Assembly: GCA_035500675.1 (NCBI GenBank)
Contig: DATJXA010000183.1
Coordinates: forward strand, 7,855 to 71,854
Length of the DNA: 64,000 nt
Source of the DNA: JAGVPT01 sp035500675
GTDB taxonomy: Bacteria; Bacteroidota; Ignavibacteria; UBA10030; UBA8401
Direction: 5' to 3'
Notes under the pieces: generated by a model
Databases searched by the model: none
What the model saw: only the letters and a program-made list of their open reading frames with translations
What the model was told of the DNA's origin: nothing
In this document: piece by piece, positions 45,195 through 54,049 of the stretch
Position numbering within the stretch: the first letter of the stretch is position 1
How the letters are laid out: each line of letters starts with the position of its first letter
Translations under genes and position numbers: made by a program

Positions 45195-45322
45195 CAATTG
45201 CCGATTTACGATTGCCAATTGCAAATCGTAAATTGAAAATCAGTTCCCCCTCATAAAAATTCTTATCTATCTTACAATTGCCGATTTACGATTGCCAATT
45301 GCAAATCGTAAATTGAAAATCA
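45195..45322. repeat. Two identical 48-base repeats, 80-base period, each with an inner palindrome
   Basis: Bases 45195-45242 and 45275-45322 are identical. Each carries ATTTACGATTGC mirrored by GCAAATCGTAAAT, so each can form a hairpin. The second copy includes the stop codon of the convergent NYN gene (45320-45322). The carA stop is 13 bases before the first copy. Confidence 0.9.
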
Positions 45323-45796
45323 CTTCCCCTCCCCAAAAATTTTCAGCCATTCATCAACTTGTCCCTGCGATAAGCCGGCCGATTCTTTTTCCTCACCTCT
45401 GTCATCCTCTTCGAACAACAGATTGCTGAAGTATTTTGCGGTGTGCGTCGTGCAGGAGCACGCTTTAGCGAAGTCGGTGATTTCCCTGTCGGATGAGATG
45501 ATGACGAGCAGCGTTCTGTTTTTCGATTGTTCGATCATCGATTTTATTTTTGCATCGGCGGAAAGAGGAGAAGCATACATAACGTGAACCGGAGAGTGGG
45601 TTTGTGACGTGCGTTGATCATGCGGCTTAACGCCGTCATAGACGACCGTGCAGCGGATTTTCCTTCGGAAGGTCATGCGCGCGACGAGGTCCACGAGCTG
45701 CTCGCGCGCCTGAAAGCCGTCGTGTGCGAGAAGTTTCTTTAATGACGGGATCGCATGCATCAGGTTGTAGCCGTCGATGATGTAATGAGGGATCAT
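45320..45796 (-). CDS. NYN-domain protein, YacP-like ribonuclease
   Basis: 158 residues. The start HYIIDGYNLMHAIP has the conserved Asp of the NYN/PIN-like fold; further acidic positions are VVYDG near residue 53 and ISSDREITDFAKA near 100, with SNLLFE near 122. Family members such as Rae1 cleave mRNA on the ribosome. The last codons and the stop lie inside a dispersed repeat, so the C-terminal residues may be repeat-derived. Its ATG overlaps the stop of the KirBac gene (ATGA). Confidence 0.85.
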   Translation of the reverse strand: MIPHYIIDGYNLMHAIPSLKKLLAHDGFQAREQLVDLVARMTFRRKIRCTVVYDGVKPHDQRTSQTHSPVHVMYASPLSADAKIKSMIEQSKNRTLLVIISSDREITDFAKACSCTTHTAKYFSNLLFEEDDRGEEKESAGLSQGQVDEWLKIFGEGK

Positions 45797-46764
45797 GCCG
45801 CCACTTTGTTTTCAACCCGTTCAAATTCGCTGAGACGACGAAGATCGACGCGCACGACGCCGTTTTCCGGCGTCAAGAACATATCGGAGAACTTCGCCCC
45901 GAAGACGACCTCGCCGTATTTGTACGACGACCGGCTATGGACCGTTTGAGAAAATGTTTCATCGATGGCGGTGAGCAAAATTGTAAACTCCGCATCCGAT
46001 GTGCGCAACTCTTCTTCCGTCACGCCGAACAAGGGGCTGTTCTCGTTGATCGGATGGACGATGGTCCAGTGAAGCGGGAAGAACGTGACTTTATCCCTTT
46101 CGAGCGCCAGGGTATGAAACCGTCGCGTCTCTTTTCCATAGTGATTTTCTATTCTGCTCATCGACACCGTCGCCTCAACCTCGATAAGCTGATTCCGACG
46201 CTCGTTGACGATGCGGAACATAAATCCCGTAATTCCCCTGTATGGTCCGATGATCGCACTGTCGCTATACTTGATTTGTGCGTTCGGACGCGAGAAGCGC
46301 GCAAACAACAATCCTGTTGCGAGCGCAAACCCGAAAAGCCCTGCCAACGCCTCGAACGCTACGACGATATTCGCGGCGTATCCCGACGGATTCATCTTGC
46401 CGTAGCCGATCGTCGCTACCGTCTGCACGCTGAAGAAAAAGGCGTCGAAAAATCGTCCGGCGAATGTCTCTCCCACCGATCCCTGCAGCGCGCCCGCCCC
46501 ACACAACATGTATGCGCAGGCAAAGGCGACGTTGACGAGAAAGTACGAGAGGACCACCATCAAATAAAATTTTGTCCAGGACATATCGAGCAGTGCGTGG
46601 TAGGGGCTCAACGAATGGAAAAACGATTGCCCTGTCCGTTCGACGTTGAAGCTCCCGTTCTTATTAAGAAAACGGGTTTGAGTCTGCTGGATGACTTTCG
46701 AACCCAGCCCGAAGTCTTTTGTGTCTTCCGGAGGGGGCGGCGAAGAGGTTTTTTTGACGGCCAT
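45793..46764 (-). CDS. Inward-rectifier potassium channel (KirBac family)
   Basis: 323 residues from the ATG at 46764, which has an AAGGAG site; seven extra codons upstream are possible. The order is: slide helix (LSPYHALLDMSWTKFYLMVV), first membrane helix, pore with selectivity filter TIGYG at residues 118-122, second helix ending LLFARFSRP, then a cytoplasmic immunoglobulin-like domain (IIGPYRGITGFMFRIVNERR). It conducts K+ across the inner membrane. The reading frame overlaps the NYN gene start, giving a small two-gene operon. Confidence 0.93.
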   Translation of the reverse strand: MAVKKTSSPPPPEDTKDFGLGSKVIQQTQTRFLNKNGSFNVERTGQSFFHSLSPYHALLDMSWTKFYLMVVLSYFLVNVAFACAYMLCGAGALQGSVGETFAGRFFDAFFFSVQTVATIGYGKMNPSGYAANIVVAFEALAGLFGFALATGLLFARFSRPNAQIKYSDSAIIGPYRGITGFMFRIVNERRNQLIEVEATVSMSRIENHYGKETRRFHTLALERDKVTFFPLHWTIVHPINENSPLFGVTEEELRTSDAEFTILLTAIDETFSQTVHSRSSYKYGEVVFGAKFSDMFLTPENGVVRVDLRRLSEFERVENKVAA

Positions 46765-46830
46765 AGTGCTCCTTAAGATGGTCAAGAGTTTTGTAGAATG
46801 ACGATTGCCGAATGGCTGATGTGAAATTCG

Positions 46831-49800
46831 TTAACGTAATTCGAATCGGATTGTCTGCGCCCGGTCGCGATAAAATCCAAGTGAACGGAAAGTTTCCGCG
46901 AGAGGACTTTCCGTCGGCCTGACGCCGTTACAATATTCAACAACAATTTCGCTTTCGTTTTTGTGCGAGGCGCGTACATGGGCTGCAAATTGCTGCAGGG
47001 ATGATCGCAAAACGTCGGGCGCCGTTTCGTCAACGGTATAGATCCTGGCGCCAAAGCTTTCTATCCACAACACAGGCGATCCATGAAAAAATACAAAATA
47101 ATTGAGCGGATGGCGGGCAAACCGAACCCCCTCGGGAAATTTTGTCAACCCGGCTTCGATGCCGACGCCATATGGATTCGATGGATCGCATGCATTGATG
47201 ACAATAGGCGCTTCATTGTTCATTGTTAATTGTTCATTGTTAATTGACTTCAACACGTCGATCGCCGCCGGAAGAGCAAATTGCATTCCCGAAAGTCCCT
47301 CGACGAAATAGCCCCGCCGTATCTCTCCCCGCAACTCCATTCTTTGGAGCTCGAGAGCGAGAAGAGGCCATGGCAGGAGGTTCTCTTCCCGTTTTGCAAT
47401 TTCCCTTGCGACGATGCCGTACCGCAGCAACAACTGTTGCGCCTGTCGCGATGCCCGCTCTTCAGGAGATACCTTCTCTCCGAGAACGCGGCGCGTATGA
47501 AGGATCGACCAGCGGCCGTTCCAGCCAGGACTCGAACGGATCGCCTTCCGCACGGAACTCATTGCGATCGATTTCAACGGGTTTCGTCGAGGGTTTAGCA
47601 ATGTAATGCGCTCAGAAGGCAGAGGAGAATCGTCGCCAGTCCTGAATCGTTTGACGTTGAGCGCTTCATCGACGAGGTCGTTCGTGATAAGCCCGCTCCA
47701 GAATAATTCTGAGATCGCTCTGTTAACCGTTGACAGTGAAAAAGTCGTTCCTTCGCGAATGTCGGAAAGGAACGATGCACCGTTTGCCTTGAGAAAATCG
47801 TACAACTCTTGTGACGACGTCGCCCTTTCAGCAATTGCTTTTTCCATTTCATCCATAAAGTAAGCGCCATCTCCCTGAAACACCCATTGCGCTTTTCCCG
47901 ACGAAACGCCTGCGCAAACGATTTCGCCTCTTGCGGCCATCGCGCGCAATTGCGCAGGGTCGTACTCGCTGATTCTGTGCAACAAAATTTCGCTTTCCCA
48001 CAACTCCGCGTTCAACGCGAACCCTTCGAATTGTTCGAGGACCGACTGAATTCCAGTTTCGCCTTTTTCACGGGTAGCGGGGTCGCGATGCTGCCATTGC
48101 AGGAGAAACTTTGTGAAATGAGCGATGGTCGCCGGCTTTATTTCTTTTCGGAGGATCGAGATCGACGCTCGATGAATACGGTCGAGCGTTGGTCGGTAAC
48201 ACCACTCTGATCGATCGGAATCCGGAAGAAAAATACCACGAACAATCGCATCCTCCTCGGTAAAGGATCCGAGGATTGCATCGCATTCTTCGACAGTCAG
48301 TCCATACCGTTCCGCAATACGCGCCGAGCTGATCGGGGTATGAGAACGGATCATCCTCCCGATGACATACCGAAGAGATTCTTCGCGCTTTAACGGGCTC
48401 GTTCTGAATTCCTCGGGCAATGACGAGAGGGTCGCTGCATCCACGTCAGCAAAAGTAAGATAGATCGGCATCTCTTCCGAAGCGATGAAATACGTTGAGC
48501 CCTTGATCGAAACCGGTGCGATGGTCCCTTGAGCAGCCAGCTGTATTTTCAACTTGAGATCGTTCGTTGCCGACCGCTCCTCAATCTCCATCTCGGTGAG
48601 TTCTCCGATCCGGAGAAAGATCTCGAGCAATTCTTCGGGGGTACGGGCTTTGCGCGTCTCGGAAGTAAACTGGAGTTGCTCTTCAATCCGCAGTAAAGCA
48701 TCCGGCTTGACCACCGATCGTACACTATCGAGATCGACAATCTCGGCCAGGAGTTCTCTGTTGAGTGCCCGTTGCTGGCTGGAGATCTCTCCCTTAGGTT
48801 GATCCCCCTCATAAATATAGACAGCGATGAAATCGAAGAGCACCGATGCGGCGAACGGAGACGGCATCTCGGATTGGACAGAGTGAACGACGATCTCTCC
48901 CGATTCGATCCTGCCCATCACTTCTTTGAAGCGGTCGAAGTCGAGCGAGTCGTACAAACAGTCGCGGATCGTTTCGATGACGATTGGAAAATCGTCGTAC
49001 GTTCTTACGATTTGCAGAAGATCGCCCGCGCGCAATCTCTGAAGCCAGAGAGGCGTTCGCTTTCCGATGCGCGCTTTCGGAAGCAAGAGCGCCCTCTCAG
49101 CGTTCTGGCGAAACAGCGAGCCGAAAAGGGGAGAAAACACAAGCTCCTCAAGGACGAGTTCCTGGGCTTTCGTTCTCGTGAGCCCGCTGAACAGGTCGAG
49201 GGGAAGTCGCTCCACGTCCGAACAGCGGAATAAAATGCCGTCGTCATTATAGAGCATTTGAATTTCGATGCCGAGTCGTTCTTTCAATTGATGGGAAAGC
49301 ACAAGTCCGAGGAGTCCGTTCACCCTTCGCCCGAAACACGAATGGACGACGATCCGGGGGTCGCCAATTTCATCCCGGAATCCTTCGACGACGATCGAGC
49401 GATGAGTAGGCAGATCTCTGGTTACCGCCTTTTGTTGCCCGATGTACTCGACGATATTCCGTGCGCTGTGCGCGTCGATGGGGAAATTTTCCAGCAGCCA
49501 CTCGATTTTTTCTCCGTCTCTTTCGGCGACCTCTTCCATAAACTTCCCGAGCTTTTCTCCCAACTCGAACGAGCGGCCGATGCCCTCGCCTCTCCAGAAC
49601 GGCATGCGTGCCGGTTGACCCGGCGCCGGACCGACGATGACTCTGTTCGCATCGATGGCGAGCATTTTCCAGACATTCGAGCCAAGGATGAAAGTGTCTC
49701 CAGATCGGCTCTCGTAAATGAACTCTTCGTCCACTTCGCCGATCTTCGTTTTGAGGTCCTCCAGGTACACGCCGAAGTATCCTCGGTCGGGGATGGTTCC

Positions 49801-51456
49801 GGCGTTCGTAATGGCGAGATGCGACGACCCCGGAAGGGGAGAGAGCGAGCCGTGCACTTTGTCCCAGGAAATTCTGGGGCGGAGTTCGCGGAAGGCCTCG
49901 TTGGTATACCGTCCTGCGAGCATTTGAACGACGCCGGTAAAGATCTTTTTGGAAAGCGAACGATAACAATAGGATTGGCGGACGACGTCGAAAAGATCGT
50001 CGACGGTCCATTCCTCGACGCTCACCATCGACACGATCTGTTGCGCGAGAACGTCGAGGCAATCCTGCGGAACGTGGGTTTCTTCGATGGCATGGTCCAT
50101 CATCTCCCGCGCAACCACGGTCGATTCGAGAAGGTCCTGCCGATGCGTCACGTACATGCGCCCCTTGCTTGTTGCGCTCACGAGATGACCCGAGCGCCCC
50201 ACGCGCTGCAGTCCACGCGCAATGCCGTGCGGCGACTGGATCTGCACTACAAGGTCGATGCTGCCGATATCGATGCCGAGCTCAAGCGCCGACGTGGCGA
50301 CCAGCACCTTCAATTTTCCCGCTTTAAGTTCAGACTCCATCTTCTCGCGTGCGGTCCGCGACATGCTGCCGTGGTACGCCTGGACTAAAAAGTCGGCCGC
50401 GCGCGTTGGCGCAGGAATCGCAGCCGGCGAAAACGGAACTGCATAGCCATTAAAAGTATGTTCCTGTCCTTGCAGAAGTTCGTTCAGCGTTGCAGCAACG
50501 CGCTCAGCAAGCCGCCGGTTGTTGACAAAGATCAAAGTGGTATTGTGAGCGTAGATCGCGTCGAGAAGTTGCGGAAAAATAAGGGACCAAATGCTGTCCG
50601 TCGGCAATTCGGAAAAATCCTGGACAACGCATGTCACCTGCAGGTCCATCTTCTTTTTGTAGCCGGCGTCGATGATGGTCACCTCGCGTGGTGTCAGCGT
50701 GCCGTTCCGCCATTCTTGTCCCCCCAGAAACCGAGCGATCGTTTCGAGCGGGCGCTGAGTCGCCGACAAGCCGATCCGCACAAAAGATGAAGCAGCGACG
50801 CGTTCGAGCCGTTCCAACGACAGCGATAAATGGACGCCCCGTTTATTTCCGCTGACGGAATGGATCTCGTCCACAATCACGTACTGCAGCGTGGAAAATA
50901 AATGCCTCGCTCGTTGGGACGAGAGCATCAGGTAAAGCGATTCCGGCGTTGTGATAAGGATGTCGGGAGGGTTCTTTAAAATTGCCGCGCGCTCGGCCTG
51001 TGTCGTGTCTCCTGTGCGAACTGCGCTTCGAAGTTTTGGAAAATGCAATCCCCGCGCAATCGCTTCTTCGTGAATCCCTTTTAACGGAAGTTCGAGATTC
51101 CGATGAATGTCGTTGTTAAGGGCTTTGAGTGGAGAGATGTAGAGGACGCGGATCCCGGTATTTTTTTTATCTGCGCCGTCTCTCAGCGTACGATTTTTCT
51201 TTTTATCGGGACGAAGGGACGGGTCATTTTCTTCGGCGCCGTGTTCCTCGATCGACTCTTCGACAAGGTGATTGATGCACCATAAAAATGCCGCAAGCGT
51301 TTTTCCCGAGCCGGTCGGCGCAACGATGAGAGTGTTTTTCCCCGCGGCGATGGAGGGCCAACCGAGTTTCTGGGGGGCGCTCGCTTCGCCGAAAGTTCGG
51401 GGAAACCATGTGCGCACGACAGGATGAAACGCTGCGAGCGCATCTTCGTTAATCAT
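46831..51456 (-). CDS. lhr: Large ATP-dependent helicase Lhr
   Basis: 1541 residues, near the E. coli long-Lhr size. Motifs are Walker A VAPTGSGKT near residue 45, DEIH in IVDEIHSVSGNKRG near 197, SATQRP near 231, and GIDIGSIDLVVQIQSP with RVGRSGH near 395-425. The Lhr winged-helix and core domains follow, then the long C-terminal extension of full-length Lhr. It acts in DNA repair on DNA-RNA hybrids. Residues about 1404-1413 (NNEQLTMNNE) are encoded by a short AT-rich repeat apparently inserted in frame. ATG at 51456 follows the -7 element by only four bases. Confidence 0.95.
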   Translation of the reverse strand: MINEDALAAFHPVVRTWFPRTFGEASAPQKLGWPSIAAGKNTLIVAPTGSGKTLAAFLWCINHLVEESIEEHGAEENDPSLRPDKKKNRTLRDGADKKNTGIRVLYISPLKALNNDIHRNLELPLKGIHEEAIARGLHFPKLRSAVRTGDTTQAERAAILKNPPDILITTPESLYLMLSSQRARHLFSTLQYVIVDEIHSVSGNKRGVHLSLSLERLERVAASSFVRIGLSATQRPLETIARFLGGQEWRNGTLTPREVTIIDAGYKKKMDLQVTCVVQDFSELPTDSIWSLIFPQLLDAIYAHNTTLIFVNNRRLAERVAATLNELLQGQEHTFNGYAVPFSPAAIPAPTRAADFLVQAYHGSMSRTAREKMESELKAGKLKVLVATSALELGIDIGSIDLVVQIQSPHGIARGLQRVGRSGHLVSATSKGRMYVTHRQDLLESTVVAREMMDHAIEETHVPQDCLDVLAQQIVSMVSVEEWTVDDLFDVVRQSYCYRSLSKKIFTGVVQMLAGRYTNEAFRELRPRISWDKVHGSLSPLPGSSHLAITNAGTIPDRGYFGVYLEDLKTKIGEVDEEFIYESRSGDTFILGSNVWKMLAIDANRVIVGPAPGQPARMPFWRGEGIGRSFELGEKLGKFMEEVAERDGEKIEWLLENFPIDAHSARNIVEYIGQQKAVTRDLPTHRSIVVEGFRDEIGDPRIVVHSCFGRRVNGLLGLVLSHQLKERLGIEIQMLYNDDGILFRCSDVERLPLDLFSGLTRTKAQELVLEELVFSPLFGSLFRQNAERALLLPKARIGKRTPLWLQRLRAGDLLQIVRTYDDFPIVIETIRDCLYDSLDFDRFKEVMGRIESGEIVVHSVQSEMPSPFAASVLFDFIAVYIYEGDQPKGEISSQQRALNRELLAEIVDLDSVRSVVKPDALLRIEEQLQFTSETRKARTPEELLEIFLRIGELTEMEIEERSATNDLKLKIQLAAQGTIAPVSIKGSTYFIASEEMPIYLTFADVDAATLSSLPEEFRTSPLKREESLRYVIGRMIRSHTPISSARIAERYGLTVEECDAILGSFTEEDAIVRGIFLPDSDRSEWCYRPTLDRIHRASISILRKEIKPATIAHFTKFLLQWQHRDPATREKGETGIQSVLEQFEGFALNAELWESEILLHRISEYDPAQLRAMAARGEIVCAGVSSGKAQWVFQGDGAYFMDEMEKAIAERATSSQELYDFLKANGASFLSDIREGTTFSLSTVNRAISELFWSGLITNDLVDEALNVKRFRTGDDSPLPSERITLLNPRRNPLKSIAMSSVRKAIRSSPGWNGRWSILHTRRVLGEKVSPEERASRQAQQLLLRYGIVAREIAKREENLLPWPLLALELQRMELRGEIRRGYFVEGLSGMQFALPAAIDVLKSINNEQLTMNNEAPIVINACDPSNPYGVGIEAGLTKFPEGVRFARHPLNYFVFFHGSPVLWIESFGARIYTVDETAPDVLRSSLQQFAAHVRASHKNESEIVVEYCNGVRPTESPLAETFRSLGFYRDRAQTIRFELR
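47212..47246. repeat. Tandem TTCATTGTTAATTG repeat inside lhr
   Basis: A partial unit (47212-47218) and two full 14-base units TTCATTGTTAATTG (47219-47232 and 47233-47246) lie in frame within the helicase gene, giving a NNEQLTMNNE-type insert. The 14-base unit is not a multiple of three, but the total length of 35 bases leaves the frame intact. Confidence 0.85.
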
Positions 51457-51460
51457 TGTG

Positions 51461-51491
51461 TAAAAGTAAGTATTGGGTATGGGAAGAACAA
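51461..51491 (-). promoter_or_regulatory. Candidate Bacteroidota-type promoter of lhr
   Basis: TTG (51491-51489), 20-base spacer, TACTTTTA (51468-51461), then CACA and ATG on the minus strand. The geometry is identical to radA, implying a leaderless transcript. Confidence 0.6.
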
Positions 51492-51521
51492 GAGCGGGTG
51501 GTGACGCTTTCGGAAAACAAA

Positions 51522-51554
51522 AACCTTCCGAAGGGTTGAAACCTTCGGAAGGTT
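51522..51554 (-). terminator. Intrinsic terminator after the REC-histidine kinase gene
   Basis: AACCTTCCGAAGG (51522-51534) and CCTTCGGAAGGTT (51542-51554) form a perfect 13-pair stem; on the minus strand it is followed by TTTGTTTT. The stem overlaps the kinase stop codon and sits just before the lhr promoter. Confidence 0.88.
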
Positions 51555-52650
51555 ACGATGATGTCGCCCTCGGCAGGCGCACGGTGACACTTGTTCCGGT
51601 TCCGTAGTCGCTTTGGATGCTGAGCGAGCCGCCATGCATCTCGGTGAGGCGCTTGGCGACGGTGAGACCGAGACCCGAGCCTTGTTGCTCGTACACCTTC
51701 CGGTCGAACTGCACGTACGCCTCAATCCCGTCGATTTGCTCGCGCGTCATGCCCCTCCCGTGGTCGATCACCATGAGCAGCAGGGCGTCGTCGGCAGCCA
51801 CCGTCCCGAAATAGACCGGCGTTCCTTTTGCGGAATAACGAAAAGCGTTGTCGCCGATCTCTTCGACGATCTTTGCGAAGTACTGAGGGGACATCGCGAC
51901 GGTGAAGGGAGTGACATGGAGATCGAGGTCGTCTGTTCTGCCGTTTTCCTGCGCTTTCTCACGCGCAAGTTCTTCGATGGTGTTTGCGACCTCCGTGCTG
52001 CTGTGTCGCAGCAGATCTTTCTGATGGTCGTCGAGAGGTTGAGCGCCGATCTGCGCAAAAATAAGATAATTTTCGACTAGCCGGAGGAGGCGTTTTCCGT
52101 TACGATAAATTCGTTCGGACATCTTTGCGATTTCCTGCGGCTGTAAATTCTGATAATCTTTGCGCATGATGTCGGCAAAGCCGAGGATGCCGTTGAGAGG
52201 AGTGCGCAGCTCGTGAGGAATGGCCGTACTCATGCGAGCACGAAGCTCTTGCAATTTTTCTTCCGCTTTCGCCGTAAGGAGTTTGTGTTTTTTCAGCCTT
52301 GCGTTTACGGACGAGATAAGCTCAGGCGACGTGAACGGTTTGGGCAGATAGTCATCGGCCCCTAATTCCATTCCTTGTCTCATTCCCTTGAGCCCGGCAT
52401 TGCTCGTCATGAGGATGAACGGGATGGACGCCGTCACTGAATCGTTGCGGATTGCCGCGAGCAGTTGATAGCCGTTGACCAATTCCATCCTGATGTCGCA
52501 GACAATGAGATCGGGAAGCATTGTACGGGCAAGCTCGAGCCCCTCGCTTCCATTCTTTGCGCCAATCGCTTCGAACCCGTTTGTACGGAGAATTGCGATG
52601 GTCGAATCTCGCAAAGAATCTTCATCGTCGATGACTAAAATCTTGGTCAT
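51553..52650 (-). CDS. Receiver-histidine kinase hybrid (REC-HisKA-HATPase)
   Basis: 365 residues from ATG at 52650; a 12-codon extension is possible. The receiver comes first: LVIDDEDS, phospho-Asp in LIVCDIRMELVNGY near residue 50 and Lys in DDYLPKPFTS near 102. HisKA has AIPHELRTPLNGILG near residue 146. The HATPase shows EEIGDNAFRYS, IDHGRGM and GSGLGLTVAKRL. No membrane helix is present, so it is cytoplasmic and probably an intermediate in a phosphorelay. No clear ribosome site is seen. It is followed by a strong terminator. Confidence 0.93.
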   Translation of the reverse strand: MTKILVIDDEDSLRDSTIAILRTNGFEAIGAKNGSEGLELARTMLPDLIVCDIRMELVNGYQLLAAIRNDSVTASIPFILMTSNAGLKGMRQGMELGADDYLPKPFTSPELISSVNARLKKHKLLTAKAEEKLQELRARMSTAIPHELRTPLNGILGFADIMRKDYQNLQPQEIAKMSERIYRNGKRLLRLVENYLIFAQIGAQPLDDHQKDLLRHSSTEVANTIEELAREKAQENGRTDDLDLHVTPFTVAMSPQYFAKIVEEIGDNAFRYSAKGTPVYFGTVAADDALLLMVIDHGRGMTREQIDGIEAYVQFDRKVYEQQGSGLGLTVAKRLTEMHGGSLSIQSDYGTGTSVTVRLPRATSS

Positions 52651-52838
52651 TGCGGATATACGCTGTGTTTCGCGATCATGTTGCAATTATTGAGAAGCTA
52701 CGGAGGAAAAATTAGTATCGATGCCGTTTAGAAACGGAAACGAACCCCGATTGCCGGACAAAAAAATTGTTTTGGGAAAAGGCTTTTTAACTTTGCAGGT
52801 GGATAGCCAACAAGGCATTCCCGCTGTAGTCAATTTAG

Positions 52839-52911
52839 TAGCGCCAACGGGAATCGAACCCGTATTTGAGCCTTGAGAGGGCTCCGTCCTGAACCGTTAG
52901 ACGATGGCGCC
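52839..52911 (-). tRNA. tRNA-Glu (CTC)
   Basis: 73 bases. Acceptor GGCGCCA pairs with TGGCGCT (G-T at the end), discriminator A. The anticodon stem GAGCC/GGCTC holds the loop CTCTCAA with anticodon CTC. The T arm is ACGGG-TTCGATT-CCCGT. CCA is not encoded. No other gene lies between 52651 and 53279 apart from this tRNA and the inverted repeat that follows. Confidence 0.95.
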
Positions 52912-52986
52912 GGTTCGTTTTGCCGACTAAAAGTACGCGAAAAATGCGAGAGAATCAATGCGCGAGTGGTGGCGGGGTTGTTGATG

Positions 52987-53213
52987 GGTTGCACGTTGGA
53001 CGTTATAGGTTATAAGTTTTAGGTTACAGATTCTATGTTTTGAGTTGCGTCCTTAACGGCACTCCTTTTGGGAAAATTGGACCGCTCTTCAAGAGGGGCC
53101 GAAAATCCCGCTCTCTATGCTTTAAGTCATTAAACCTAATAATGAAGAATGGGAAACAGTCATTGAACTCAAAACTTATAACCTATAACGTAAAACGTCC
53201 AACGTACAACCTA
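52987..53213. repeat. Long imperfect inverted repeat element, about 230 bases
   Basis: The left arm (52987-53020) and right arm (53171-53213) are near-exact mirrors on GTACGTTGGACG, TTATAGGTTATAAGTTTT blocks with one 8-base indel; inner TTTGAGTT/AACTCAAA adds to the mirror. The 150-base core has no coding character. It has the outline of a miniature non-autonomous element, between tRNA-Glu and the GroES-like gene. Confidence 0.75.
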
Positions 53214-53228
53214 CACCACCCACCGCTA

Positions 53229-53260
53229 TTGTGCAATTTCAAAAAATCTTCGTATATTTG
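53229..53260 (+). promoter_or_regulatory. Strong candidate Bacteroidota-type promoter of the GroES-like gene
   Basis: TTG at 53229-53231, 21-base spacer, TATATTTG at 53253-53260, an exact TAnnTTTG. The ATG follows 19 bases later. Confidence 0.65.
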
Positions 53261-53279
53261 TGGGCACAGTGAAACGGAC

Positions 53280-53666
53280 ATGGAACCATCTTCAAATAAA
53301 AAGATCATTCTCGTCGGCGACAAAGTGCTTGTTGCCCCAGAGAAGGACCATGATAAAACATCGCACGGGCTTTATCTTCCTCCGGGTGTGAAGGAAAAGG
53401 AGAAAGTCCAGAGCGGTTATATTGTCAAAGTCGGTCCGGGATATCCGGTCGTCAATCCAAACTATGTCGATCAGGAGCCATGGTCCACGACTCCCAAAGA
53501 GCCGGTAAAATATATTCCGCTTCAGGTCGAAGAAGGGGATTACGCAATTTTTCTGCGCGATGCGGCGATCGAGATCGAGTACGAAGGCGAGCAGTACCTT
53601 ATCGTCCAGCAATCGTCCCTTCTGATGCTCATCCGACGGAATTCGTTCCCCGAGATCGGACTATGA
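53280..53666 (+). CDS. GroES-like co-chaperonin with an inserted loop
   Basis: 128 residues from ATG 53280; the promoter lies within the longer open frame, which excludes earlier starts. The cpn10 pattern is visible: ILVGDKVLVAPEKDHDKTSHGLYLPPGVKEKEKVQSG (mobile-loop area), VGPGYPV, then EYEGEQYLIVQQSSLLMLI at the end. Between residues about 62 and 86 there is an insert (NPNYVDQEPWSTTPKEP) absent from canonical 95-residue GroES. There is no groEL nearby. It is translationally coupled (ATGA) to the next gene. It could be a specialised co-chaperonin. Confidence 0.85.
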   Translation: MEPSSNKKIILVGDKVLVAPEKDHDKTSHGLYLPPGVKEKEKVQSGYIVKVGPGYPVVNPNYVDQEPWSTTPKEPVKYIPLQVEEGDYAIFLRDAAIEIEYEGEQYLIVQQSSLLMLIRRNSFPEIGL

Positions 53667-54025
53667 GCCCGTCCCCGCGCAGCGGGAACGAGGCGAGACC
53701 GCTTCGCCGAAAACGGAGCGAAGCGAGCGGAGTGCCGGACGACATTCACATTTTCAGCGAAGCCAACATCCATAAACAATTGCAGACCGCACCGTTTACC
53801 CAGGGGTTCTACACTCTCAGATTCTACACCATGGACGGCAAGCCTTCAGACCGCCCCACCTCAACACTTTCCGAATTTTATCTCTATCCCTCCGGTGGAA
53901 CGTTGCGCGACAGCAACTTCAACCTGGTGTTTTATGATTCCCAATTCGATACGTACAGGGGGTTTAAACCGCCGCACTTGATCGATAGGGAAAAATTAAA
54001 AAAGCAGAATGAAAAACACGACTAG
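53663..54025 (+). CDS. Conserved-looking small protein of unknown function
   Basis: 120 residues from ATG 53663, which overlaps the GroES-like stop (ATGA). The first 25 residues are Arg/Ser-rich and low complexity (SPSPRSGNEARPLRRKRSEA). The rest looks like a folded mixed alpha/beta unit: HIFSEANIHKQLQTAPFTQG, FYTLRFYTMDGKPS, FYLYPSGGTLRDSNFNLVFYDS, then a charged tail. I do not recognise a family. It is sandwiched between the co-chaperonin and the hybrid kinase, which starts 24 bases later. Confidence 0.6.
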   Translation: MSPSPRSGNEARPLRRKRSEASGVPDDIHIFSEANIHKQLQTAPFTQGFYTLRFYTMDGKPSDRPTSTLSEFYLYPSGGTLRDSNFNLVFYDSQFDTYRGFKPPHLIDREKLKKQNEKHD

Positions 54026-54049
54026 ACGGAAACACTAAAAAGGTCCGCC

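Noticed and set aside
45195..45322. Possible CRISPR array
   Set aside because: Only two repeats with one spacer, internal palindromes, no cas genes; better seen as a duplicated intergenic hairpin.
49258..50388. 376-codon open frame antisense to lhr
   Set aside because: Antisense shadow of conserved helicase motifs.
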